Below are positions 23,810 to 30,316 of a stretch of 30,316 nucleotides of DNA, piece by piece. Each line of letters begins with the position of its first letter. The stretch's first letter is position 1. Source of the stretch: CAYONZ01 sp964405465 (GTDB taxonomy: Bacteria; Bdellovibrionota; Bdellovibrionia; Bdellovibrionales; JAMPXM01); contig CAYONZ010000042.1 in assembly GCA_964405465.1 (NCBI GenBank), forward strand, positions 1 to 30,316, read 5' to 3'. Below the pieces are notes generated by a model that saw only the letters and a program-made list of their open reading frames with translations, was not told the origin of the DNA and did not search any database. A program made the translations under genes and the position numbers.

Positions 23810-24274
23810 ATGCGACCTTCTGGGGATCAAGTTCAATTAGGTTCTGAAAACAGAGTCGAGGTTGGTGGTGAAGAGCCGACGCAGAGAAAAATTTTGATTG
23901 TTGAAGACAATCCAATCAATCAAAAGGTGGCCATCGGTATTCTCCGCAAAGCCGGATTTCTTTGTCAGGTGGTGAATAACGGTCAAGAAGCTGTCGAGGC
24001 CTATTGTTCGAGTCAGTTCGATTTAGTCTTGATGGATTGTCAAATGCCGATCATGGATGGCTTTGATGCCACTCGTGCCATTCGCCATTTTGAGGAAGAC
24101 CATGATCGACTCTTACGTACACCGATCGTTGCATTAACTGCAAATGCCTATCAGGAGATTCATGATCGGTGTTTTGAGAGTGGCATGGATGCGTTTTTGA
24201 CAAAGCCAGTGCGTGCTGAAGTCTTAATTGGTTTGGTACGGCGCCTTTTGGCTCATCAGCAGAAGGTTGCTTAA
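23810..24274 (+). CDS. Second stand-alone receiver, of hybrid-kinase type
   Basis: A 154-residue protein with a polar 25-residue N-terminus and a receiver domain. It shows V-E-D-N-P-I-N-Q-K-V, phospho-acceptor Asp76 in L-V-L-M-D-C-Q-M-P-I-M-D-G, T-A-N-A and F-L-T-K-P. These details, notably N-x-x-N-Q-K-V and M-D-G-F-D-A-T, are those of receivers fused to hybrid kinases. They closely match the receiver of the next gene, so this one probably arose by duplication of that domain. A GGGGG-type Shine-Dalgarno precedes ATG 23810, 57 bp after the previous gene. It has no output domain and is a likely alternative phosphate acceptor from the kinase or HPt. Confidence 0.9.
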   Translation: MRPSGDQVQLGSENRVEVGGEEPTQRKILIVEDNPINQKVAIGILRKAGFLCQVVNNGQEAVEAYCSSQFDLVLMDCQMPIMDGFDATRAIRHFEEDHDRLLRTPIVALTANAYQEIHDRCFESGMDAFLTKPVRAEVLIGLVRRLLAHQQKVA

Positions 24275-24298
24275 AGAAATCGAACGTGTGAGGAAGAC

Positions 24299-26203
24299 AT
24301 GATGAAAGAGCAAATTGAGAAAAATTCACTTCGACAGTTGATGCAGGATGAATACAATCAGTGGGCTTTGTCACAGTCCATCGTGAAAGCTATTGTGGTC
24401 ATCATCGTGTGTGTATCTTCGGGTTTCTATTTGCACACTGAAGTCAGGTCGTTATTGCTAGGCTATGGTCAGGCGACTGAGCAACTTGTCCACCAGCAAT
24501 TGGGCGGGTATGTGGCCAATCAAGAGACCAAACAAGAGACCAAAAAAGAGACCAGAGAAGTGGTTAGCGAGGGTCAATCTGCTCAGCAGCCTCTGCAAAT
24601 GCAGGGAATGGGAGTGGATGATCCGATCGATTCCTATCTTGAAAGATTTTTAAGAGCGGTTGCCTTGATGGGAGTCGTCTCGGTCGGCGTGATGTTTGTA
24701 ACGAATTATGTGATCCACCGTTGGGGACATGCCAGGATCAAACGCCTAGCCAAGCGAGTGGCTTCACCTATCAAATATTTGTCGGTAGCCACCAGGCACA
24801 TGGCCATCAATGGCGAAATTCGCCAGCCCAAAGAAACCGGGATCTTAGAGGTCGATCAACTTTCAGCGCACTTTGATTTGATGGCCATTGCGATTGAACG
24901 ACAGATTAATGAGCGGAAGATCATCGAAAAGGTCTTGGCTGAAACAAATGTTGGGCTCGAAGAAGCAATTCTGCGCGAGCGTGAACTTGTGCGAACAGCA
25001 GAGGCTGCGAGTCGAATTAAGAGTGAGTTTTTGGCAAACATGAGTCATGAAATTAGAACGCCGATGAATGGTGTAATGGGTATGACTGAGCTACTTCTGG
25101 CTACACCGCTAAACCCAGAGCAGCTTGAATTTACTGGGCTGATCAAAAAAAGTACCGACGCATTGTTAACGGTCATCAATGACGTTCTCGATTTCTCGAA
25201 GATCGAAGCCGGAAAGATAAAAATTGAATATCACGAGTTTGATTTGCACGAGCTAATTGAAGATGTAATGAATCTGTTTTTGCCTAAGTCTATAGAGAAA
25301 AAAATCAGTTTACGCAAAGAAATGCCCGCAGATATTCCACGCTACGTGCGCAGCGATCAGGTTCGCCTTCGCCAAGTCTTGAGTAATTTGATTTCGAATG
25401 CAATCAAATACACAGATGCTGGTTCTGTGGTTTTGAAAATTTCTCAGCGTGAATATTTTAAAGATGCAAATTACATGGTGTTTGAGGTTACGGATACGGG
25501 TATAGGAATACCGGCTGAAAACCAAAATCAAATATTTGAAAGTTTCTCTCAGGCCAACAATTCGTTGACTAGAAAATATGGAGGAACAGGCCTTGGGCTC
25601 TCGATCAGTCGCCGTCTCGCTGAACTGATGGACGGCGAACTGAGTTTCATTAGTGAGGAGGGCAAGGGAAGTTCATTTTGGTTTGCCGTTCCACTTGTGA
25701 TTGCACAGTCGCTTCGTGCGCCGCCACCTGTTGATGAGAACGTTGAGTCTGAGAGCCCGACACTCCGAATTTGGCCGAACCGACCAAAGATTCTTTTGGC
25801 CGAGGACAATGAAATAAATCAGAAGGTGGCCAGAGCCATTCTCGAACAGTTAGGCTGTATCGTGAAAATCGTAGGCAATGGTCGAGAGGCTGTCGACGAA
25901 GCCACCAGGCAGAGGTATGATCTCATTTTTATGGATGTGCAAATGCCAGAAATGGACGGACTTGAGGCGACCCAAATGATTCGTGCCTTTGAGGCTTCCC
26001 AGCGGCAAACTGGAAATGCCAATGCAAAGCGATCAGTTCCAATCATCGCAATGACGGCGCACGCATTTGAAGGCTATCGTGATAAATGTTTGGACTCAGG
26101 AATGGATGACTACGTTAGTAAACCGTTCAAGAAGCAGGCCCTTCGTGCGACGATTTCACGATGGATGCCACACCATGAGCTCTTCGCAAGGGGTGTGGCT
26201 TAA
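24299..26203 (+). CDS. Hybrid sensor histidine kinase
   Basis: A 634-residue membrane kinase. TM1 is at about residues 27-45, TM2 at about 118-138, and a roughly 70-residue periplasmic loop lies between, containing a K-Q-E-T-type repeat (residues 75-87). A HAMP-like and coiled linker leads to the HisKA domain with phospho-His250 in M-S-H-E-I-R-T-P. The HATPase domain follows with N-L-I-S-N-A-I-K-Y, D-T-G-I-G-I-P and G-G-T-G-L-G-L-S-I, then a C-terminal receiver with Asp546 in I-F-M-D-V-Q-M-P. No HPt domain is fused, matching the separate HPt gene in this operon. ATG 24299 has AGGA upstream. The predicted flow is His250 to Asp546 to HPt His93 to Asp56 or Asp76. The periplasmic sensor is too short and repetitive to name a ligand. 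Confidence 0.95.
   Translation: MMKEQIEKNSLRQLMQDEYNQWALSQSIVKAIVVIIVCVSSGFYLHTEVRSLLLGYGQATEQLVHQQLGGYVANQETKQETKKETREVVSEGQSAQQPLQMQGMGVDDPIDSYLERFLRAVALMGVVSVGVMFVTNYVIHRWGHARIKRLAKRVASPIKYLSVATRHMAINGEIRQPKETGILEVDQLSAHFDLMAIAIERQINERKIIEKVLAETNVGLEEAILRERELVRTAEAASRIKSEFLANMSHEIRTPMNGVMGMTELLLATPLNPEQLEFTGLIKKSTDALLTVINDVLDFSKIEAGKIKIEYHEFDLHELIEDVMNLFLPKSIEKKISLRKEMPADIPRYVRSDQVRLRQVLSNLISNAIKYTDAGSVVLKISQREYFKDANYMVFEVTDTGIGIPAENQNQIFESFSQANNSLTRKYGGTGLGLSISRRLAELMDGELSFISEEGKGSSFWFAVPLVIAQSLRAPPPVDENVESESPTLRIWPNRPKILLAEDNEINQKVARAILEQLGCIVKIVGNGREAVDEATRQRYDLIFMDVQMPEMDGLEATQMIRAFEASQRQTGNANAKRSVPIIAMTAHAFEGYRDKCLDSGMDDYVSKPFKKQALRATISRWMPHHELFARGVA
24521..24556 (+). repeat. 12-bp tandem repeat in the sensor loop of the kinase
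   Basis: CAAGAGACCAAA lies at 24521-24532 and again at 24533-24544. A copy with two changes lies at 24545-24556. In frame, it expands a Gln/Lys-Glu-Thr motif in the periplasmic loop. Confidence 0.8.
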
Positions 26204-26247
26204 TTTGTTGACGTTTGGGGTGTTGAACATCGATCATCGATCGCGAG

Positions 26248-26827
26248 ATGCAACAAACACAAAACAAAAATGCCATTCGCAGTTTCTTTTTTGGCGGGCT
26301 ATTGCCTGTCATTGCGTTTACAGTCATTGAAGAATATTGGGGTACGACCTGGGGTCTTTTGTCAGGTATGATCTTTGGTGTTGGTGAGATGACCTTTGAG
26401 TATTGGAAGGAACGCAAAATTTCTCCAATCACTTTGGGTGGGAATGCGCTGCTTATTGTATTAGGTGTGATTGCACTCTGGGCAAAAGAGGGTATTTGGT
26501 TTAAGCTTCAACCCGCCATCATGGAATTTGTCATTGCGCTTTTGTTGCTTGGTTCTTTCTTCATGAAGAAGTCTTTTCTTATTTCGATGGCAAGGCGGCA
26601 ACAGCCTGGACTGCCGGTACATGCTGAAGTTTGGATGCATGGTCTGACTTTTCGATTGGGTGTTTTTTTTCTTTTGCAGTCAGCTTTGGCTGTTTGGTCT
26701 GCCATGAGTTGGTCGACCACGGCCTGGGCTCTTCTTAAAGGCATAGGAGTTCCTGCTTCAATGGTCCTATATTTGATTGTTGAAGTGGTTGTGCAAAGGC
26801 GAAGGGTCTTGGCGCGGCGTCCAGAGA
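26248..26827 (+). CDS. YciB/IspZ-like septation membrane protein, 3' end in gap
   Basis: About 193 residues are visible before the N gap. The protein is almost entirely hydrophobic, with five or six membrane segments: residues about 12-25, 32-45, 60-78, 87-103, 130-150 and 155-175. G-G-L-L-P-V-I-A-F near the start and W-F-K-L-Q-P-A-I-M-E-F in the middle match the intracellular septation protein A (YciB/IspZ) family, which is usually about 180 residues, so little is probably missing. YciB proteins are inner-membrane proteins linked to division and envelope integrity. The start is weak: no clear Shine-Dalgarno before ATG 26248, 44 bp after the kinase gene. Family membership is likely but not certain. 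Confidence 0.7.
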
Positions 26828-26927
26828 NNNNNNNNNNNNNNNNNNNNNNNNNNNNNNNNNNNNNNNNNNNNNNNNNNNNNNNNNNNNNNNNNNNNNNNNN
26901 NNNNNNNNNNNNNNNNNNNNNNNNNNN
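26828..26927. other. Assembly gap (100 N)
   Basis: This gap of unknown size hides the 3' ends of two convergent genes (septation-like protein, plus strand; small helical protein, minus strand). Confidence 0.99.
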
Positions 26928-27217
26928 TCGATGGAGACTGGTGCGGTTTTTTCGCCGGTCGCAATGGCTTTGCGGAAGGCGTGCAGATTGAAGTGTCCAT
27001 AAGTTTTTTTGCGATACATCTCACGAACTTCTTCGGTTAGATCTGTTTTTAGAGCCTCAAGTTTAGGATGAGGAATCGAGTGCTCCGCAAATTGGGTCTG
27101 CATGAATTCTTTCACCACACGTTCGATCAACTCTTCGGAAGTTTCATTCTCGATCACCGAGGTAAAGAGTTGTTCACTGAGGAGATCATAAAGCGGATCA
27201 ATCTTCTTTGTTTTCAT
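26928..27217 (-). CDS. Small helical protein of unknown function, 3' end in gap
   Basis: The visible 96 residues, read from ATG 27217, are charged and helical, with no signal peptide and no membrane segment, so the protein is probably cytoplasmic. Features are a Lys-rich start (M-K-T-K-K-I-D-P-L-Y-D-L-L), an E-E-L-I-E-R-V-V-K-E-F helix, and a Y-R-K-K-T-Y-G-H-F-N-L-H-A-F segment. The C-terminus is lost in the gap. No clear Shine-Dalgarno precedes the ATG. It is divergent from the NFACT-like gene across 79 bp. I do not recognise a family. Confidence 0.65.
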
Positions 27218-27259
27218 ATTTTACATTTCGGTGATTATGGCGATTTCTAAACACGTTCT

Positions 27260-27288
27260 TTGATTTTTGGACTCAAGCCCAATACAAT
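27260..27288 (+). promoter_or_regulatory. Sigma70-type promoter of the NFACT-like gene, near-leaderless
   Basis: TTGATT (27260-27265) and TACAAT (27283-27288) are separated by exactly 17 bp. The -10 differs from consensus at one base. A start site about 7 nt downstream would fall at about 27295, only two bases before ATG 27297, so the message would be nearly leaderless. This fits the lack of a good Shine-Dalgarno. Confidence 0.6.
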
Positions 27289-27296
27289 GAAGACCT

Positions 27297-28748
27297 ATGA
27301 AGTCATTGCATTTTTATGAAGTCACCTCGATTGCCTCGAGTTTGCAAACCTTTGTCGGGGCGCAGCTGCAAGAGGTGTATCAGAATGACCGCTTCCTGGG
27401 GCTCGGGTTCTATCATCAACAAAGAGTGCAGTGGATAGTGTTTGATCTCTTGGCCTCATGCCCTGTGTGTTTGCATTTTGAAATGCGTCCTAAATTTCTG
27501 TCCTCAATGAAAGTATTGAAACCAATGGCGCTTTTTTTGCGCTCGCATTTTGTGGGGCACCGACTCCAAGGAGTTGAAGTGACTGTTGAGAAGGGACGAA
27601 TTCTGGTTTTTCGTTTTTCTGCTCCCGAAGGGGATTCGCGTTCACTCGAAATTCGATTGATTCCCAATCAAGAAAATGCGATCGCACGAGTGGGTGCAGA
27701 TCGAGAAGTTGAACCACAACGACCAAGAAAACCAGAGAAGAACATCAAGCAAATTAGCTGGAATAAAGTCGAGGAGCTGGGCTCACATGTTTTATCGGAC
27801 ATAGACGTATTTCCCGAAATGCGATCTTGGCAGATGATTCAAGAAGAATGGCAAACAAGTTTTTCAGGTACTGCCGTAGAGGGCGTGTCTGCGCAAAATC
27901 AAAAATCTCCAAAAGAGCACTCGCCAAGAGATCCAAGGGTTGCAGAGTTTAATAAGCTACTGCAAAAAAAGCGCAGAGCACTGGAGAACATTCAAGGTGA
28001 TCTTCTAGAAAAAGACAAGAATTGGAGTGAGGTCGGGGAGTTTTTAAAAACGCACGAATTGAGTGAGGCCGCCTCTTATTGGAAGGAAATGCTAAACTTA
28101 AATGAGTCGAGATCGTGGAATATCGAAAACTGTTTTCGTCATGCCAAAGCGGTAGAGCGCAAGAAAATGCGAAACCGAGAGCGCATCCAAATTGTTGAGA
28201 AGGAAATTGCAAAATTGGAGTCCGAGTTACAAGGCTTGGTTGCAAAAAACCAAGTCTCAGCTGTAATAGCCACCTCCGCGAATAGCCCAGGATCTCAACA
28301 TGGAGCTCAAAATCGAAGCGGAGCTGGAGCTCCAACTGACCGACCTCTTGAAAAAATGAAATCTCGTGTGTCTTTTCTTGAGCGGGCTCGCGCGAAGGGG
28401 CGTAAATACAGCACGAGTGATCTCGAGGCTTTTGTTGGTAAATCAGCTGCTGATAACCTGGCGATATTAAGAGCCTCGCAGCCTCATGACTATTGGATGC
28501 ATTTGCGAGATTATCCCGGAGCCCACGCGATATTGCGGAGAACAAAGGGACGCCTAATAAAGGATCATGAGTTTGTCGAGGTCGGTATGTGGTTGGTTGA
28601 GCAATCACTGCATAAGTCGAGGGCTGAGTTGCAGGGAGAGTCTTTCGATGTGATTGTGGCAGAAACACGTTTTGTTCGGCCGATAAAAGGGGCTAAGGTA
28701 GGGCACGTACAGTACCAAAATGAGAGGACACTCCGGCTGCGTTTTTAG
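27297..28748 (+). CDS. NFACT-family protein (RqcH-like, divergent)
   Basis: A 483-residue protein with the layout of NFACT proteins: a divergent NFACT-N domain (residues 1-about 110), a long charged coiled-coil region (about 205-310) and a C-terminal NFACT-R (DUF814) domain from about 350. The last shows G-R-K-Y-S-T-S-D-L, V-G-K-S-A-A-D-N and D-Y-W-M-H-L-R-D-Y-P-G-A-H (from Asp398). RqcH proteins bind 50S subunits carrying stalled peptides and recruit Ala-tRNA for C-terminal tailing. This one is shorter than typical members (about 560-570). The conserved Asp-Arg pair of NFACT-N appears here as Gly100-Arg101, so tailing may be lost. The gene has its own promoter at 27260-27288. Confidence 0.85.
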   Translation: MKSLHFYEVTSIASSLQTFVGAQLQEVYQNDRFLGLGFYHQQRVQWIVFDLLASCPVCLHFEMRPKFLSSMKVLKPMALFLRSHFVGHRLQGVEVTVEKGRILVFRFSAPEGDSRSLEIRLIPNQENAIARVGADREVEPQRPRKPEKNIKQISWNKVEELGSHVLSDIDVFPEMRSWQMIQEEWQTSFSGTAVEGVSAQNQKSPKEHSPRDPRVAEFNKLLQKKRRALENIQGDLLEKDKNWSEVGEFLKTHELSEAASYWKEMLNLNESRSWNIENCFRHAKAVERKKMRNRERIQIVEKEIAKLESELQGLVAKNQVSAVIATSANSPGSQHGAQNRSGAGAPTDRPLEKMKSRVSFLERARAKGRKYSTSDLEAFVGKSAADNLAILRASQPHDYWMHLRDYPGAHAILRRTKGRLIKDHEFVEVGMWLVEQSLHKSRAELQGESFDVIVAETRFVRPIKGAKVGHVQYQNERTLRLRF

Positions 28749-28754
28749 TTCCGC

Positions 28755-28854
28755 NNNNNNNNNNNNNNNNNNNNNNNNNNNNNNNNNNNNNNNNNNNNNN
28801 NNNNNNNNNNNNNNNNNNNNNNNNNNNNNNNNNNNNNNNNNNNNNNNNNNNNNN
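28755..28854. other. Assembly gap (100 N)
   Basis: This gap of unknown size lies between the NFACT-like gene and the methyltransferase-like gene. One or more small genes could be hidden in it. Confidence 0.99.
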
Positions 28855-28867
28855 CTTAGGTAAATTT

Positions 28868-28912
28868 GGTCGAGTTTGCATTTTTCGACCAGCCATTTAA
28901 ACTGGTCTTTTT
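28868..28912 (+). terminator. Rho-independent terminator with a competing hairpin
   Basis: GACCAG (28887-28892) pairs with CTGGTC (28902-28907) around a 9-nt loop and is followed directly by TTTTT, a good intrinsic terminator for whatever lies in or before the gap. An upstream GGTCGA (28868-28873) can instead pair with TCGACC (28885-28890), which uses the left arm of the terminator stem. The two folds exclude each other. This could be chance or an attenuation-type switch 59 nt before the methyltransferase gene. Confidence 0.65.
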
Positions 28913-28970
28913 GTTACTCAATTCCTTGTCGATAATTAGGCAATTGTTGTTGTAAGGGAGAAAATAAAAA

Positions 28971-30257
28971 ATGTTTAGTAAGAGCAAAAAATCTGTGCAT
29001 AAGATGAAAAATTCAAGTCAAGAAAAGGCCACTCTCCAGCCTCAGGCGCTGTCCAAAGTAGACAAAAAATCGAGTGTCCAAAGAAAAGAGAAACAGCGAA
29101 ACCGAAGCCAACGAAAAGCCAATTTGACTCTCGTTGGGTCCTCTTCCTCAGCCCCCGCGCAGAGCGCGGCCAACAAACCAGCCGCACAGAGCACGGCAGA
29201 AAAGCCCGCCGTGCAGAGCACGGCAAAAAGACCAGACACGCTCGATTTTGAAACCATGGTCATGATCATGGGCGGCCACACCGCTTTTCAGTTGATGTGG
29301 GCGGGCATCGAGCTCGGAGTATTCGACCACTTGCACGCCCATCCTGGCGCCACGTTTGCGCAGCTCAAAGAGGCCACTGGATTAGAGCATCGACCACTGC
29401 GGGTGTTAATGACCGGAGTGGCGACACTGAAGCTTGTTCTCAAAGATGGAGATCATTTCCGTAACGCCAAGACGACGAATGAACTTTTAGTTCGCTCTCA
29501 AAATGGCAACTGGGTGCAAATGCTGGGATGGCAGCGGCACATCGTTTACCCAGGACTTGTTGATTTTGTTGATTCACTTAAGGCCAATGCCAACCTCGGA
29601 CTTCGCAATTTTAAGGGAACCGAAGACAACTTGTACGCTCGCCTTTCGCATGACAAAAAACTGGAAAAAATATTTCAAGATGCCATGAGCTCGCTCTCAC
29701 TGTCAGCCAACACAATGCTTGCAGAAAAAGTTCCGCTTCAGGGAGTGAAACACCTCGTCGATTGTGGGGGAGGGGATGGAACCAATGCGATGCAAATTGC
29801 GAAACATAATCCTCATCTTAAGGTCACGGTTTTTGATCGCGCGAGTGTCTGTGAGATAGCTCGAAAAAACATTGAACGCCAGGGATTTGCCGCTCGGGTG
29901 GGCACACATGAGGGCGATCTCTTTTCGACGAAATTTCCCAAAGACATAGATGCTGTGCTGCTAGCGCACCTCTTGACCATTTGGAGTCCAGAGAACAATA
30001 TTAAATTACTCAGACGTGTACATGAGGCGCTTGCTCCTGGTGGACGTGTTTTGATTTTCAATATGATCGGCCATGATGACCAAGTGGGGCCCATGACCAC
30101 AGCCCTTGGCTCTCCCTACTTTTTGGCAATTGCCACGGGTGAAGGTATGCTTTACTCAGGGGCTGAGATCGAAGAGTTCCTGCATCAGGCAGGCTTTCAA
30201 AAAACCGAGCGCTTGACACTGCCCCGAGATCACATGGTGCTTGTGGGTATCAAGTAA
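28971..30257 (+). CDS. O-methyltransferase-fold protein with basic N-terminal extension
   Basis: A 428-residue protein. Residues 1-about 88 are a Lys/Arg- then Ala-rich extension with three 9-residue repeats (A-Q-S-T-A-E-K-P-A type). The remainder matches class II O-methyltransferases (acetylserotonin/caffeate type): a winged-helix dimerisation domain (about 92-180), then the SAM-binding motif L-V-D-C-G-G-G-D-G-T at 262-271, an Asp-containing V-F-D strand, and a C-terminal M-L-Y-S-G-A-E-I-E-E-F-L segment. In this family the catalytic base is the His of an L-H-D-W motif. Here the aligned segment reads L-L-T-I-W-S-P-E with Thr336 in its place, so the reaction may differ or be lost. GGGAG precedes ATG 28971. 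Substrate is unknown. Confidence 0.85.
   Translation: MFSKSKKSVHKMKNSSQEKATLQPQALSKVDKKSSVQRKEKQRNRSQRKANLTLVGSSSSAPAQSAANKPAAQSTAEKPAVQSTAKRPDTLDFETMVMIMGGHTAFQLMWAGIELGVFDHLHAHPGATFAQLKEATGLEHRPLRVLMTGVATLKLVLKDGDHFRNAKTTNELLVRSQNGNWVQMLGWQRHIVYPGLVDFVDSLKANANLGLRNFKGTEDNLYARLSHDKKLEKIFQDAMSSLSLSANTMLAEKVPLQGVKHLVDCGGGDGTNAMQIAKHNPHLKVTVFDRASVCEIARKNIERQGFAARVGTHEGDLFSTKFPKDIDAVLLAHLLTIWSPENNIKLLRRVHEALAPGGRVLIFNMIGHDDQVGPMTTALGSPYFLAIATGEGMLYSGAEIEEFLHQAGFQKTERLTLPRDHMVLVGIK
29157..29237 (+). repeat. Three 27-bp repeats in the methyltransferase extension
   Basis: Units at 29157-29183, 29184-29210 and 29211-29237 encode A-Q-S-A-A-N-K-P-A, A-Q-S-T-A-E-K-P-A and V-Q-S-T-A-K-R-P-D. They are diverged but in frame. 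Confidence 0.85.
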
Positions 30258-30285
30258 AGAGTTGTCTCAACACTAGGTTGCTTCT

Positions 30286-30313
30286 TCAATTGGTCAGACG
30301 TCCGACCAATTGA
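30286..30313. promoter_or_regulatory. 28-bp near-perfect palindrome, likely operator
   Basis: Two perfect 10-bp arms, TCAATTGGTC (30286-30295) and GACCAATTGA (30304-30313), flank a centre containing GACGTC, with one mismatched pair overall. No T-run is visible after it, so a terminator is less likely. It resembles operators of dimeric repressors of the TetR or GntR/FadR type and is followed by GGA at the window edge, perhaps a Shine-Dalgarno of a gene outside. It lies 28 bp after the methyltransferase stop. Confidence 0.5.
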
Positions 30314-30316
30314 GGA

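Noticed and set aside
26229..26243. ATCGAT-rich direct repeat before the septation-like gene as an operator
   Set aside because: Only two short copies of CATCGAT occur, with no symmetry relative to a promoter. Too little to support a call.
26735..26827. Continuation of the small helical protein into 26735-26827 on the minus strand
   Set aside because: That stretch is antisense to the hydrophobic septation-like protein and is joined only through the N run.
27949..28668. Minus-strand frame of 239 codons opposite the NFACT-like gene
   Set aside because: It is antisense to clear NFACT-R motifs, and its composition is typical of a reverse-strand shadow.

Overview
The window looks like a chromosomal scaffold piece from a didermic, lipoprotein-rich bacterium. 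My best guess is the Bdellovibrionota (Bdellovibrio-like bacteria). This is inferred from gene style: very large lipoproteins, a metzincin lipoprotein, hybrid-kinase phosphorelay parts, and a divergent NFACT protein beside a septation-protein homologue. No rRNA or other phylogenetic marker is present to prove it. Three runs of exactly 100 N (5375-5474, 26828-26927, 28755-28854) are scaffold gaps of unknown true size and truncate several genes.

Layout, left to right. (1) 52-1326: a secreted HExxH protein. (2) 1576-2454 (-): a CREST-superfamily (alkaline-ceramidase-like) membrane hydrolase with a complete predicted zinc site. (3) 2597-8176 (+): a compact operon of a MoxR AAA+ ATPase, a DUF58 protein, one or two membrane proteins interrupted by a gap, and a secreted beta-rich protein. 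(4) 20463-8285 (-): a very tight operon of about 12.2 kb encoding a 98-aa single-TM protein, a 1227-aa metzincin-type zinc-protease lipoprotein, a 1156-aa lipoprotein, a 346-aa outer-membrane beta-barrel and a 1225-aa lipoprotein. The last two lipoproteins are paralogues of each other and I recognise no family for them. (5) 21054-22493 (+): a lipoprotein with a long Ala/Pro/Lys-rich tail, followed by a 13-bp tandem repeat array. (6) 22791-26203 (+): a phosphorelay locus (HPt, two stand-alone receivers, hybrid histidine kinase) with no DNA-binding output domain. (7) 26248 onward: a YciB/IspZ-like septation protein, a small unknown helical protein on the other strand, an NFACT/RqcH-like protein with a nearly leaderless promoter, and an O-methyltransferase-fold protein, ending in a 28-bp operator-like palindrome at the window edge.

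How the genes may work together. Region 4 is the best candidate for an undescribed system. Gene junctions of +10, +9, 0 and -11 bp imply coordinated, probably stoichiometric synthesis. Three large lipoproteins plus a barrel suggest an outer-membrane protease assembly. Region 3 resembles MoxR-DUF58 chaperone/envelope modules. Region 6 encodes every step of a multistep His-Asp-His-Asp relay. A recurrent oddity across the whole window is short tandem duplication (12, 13, 15, 24 or 27 bp), mostly in frame, inside signal peptides, linkers and intergenic DNA. I see no tRNA, rRNA, CRISPR array, transposase or integrase.
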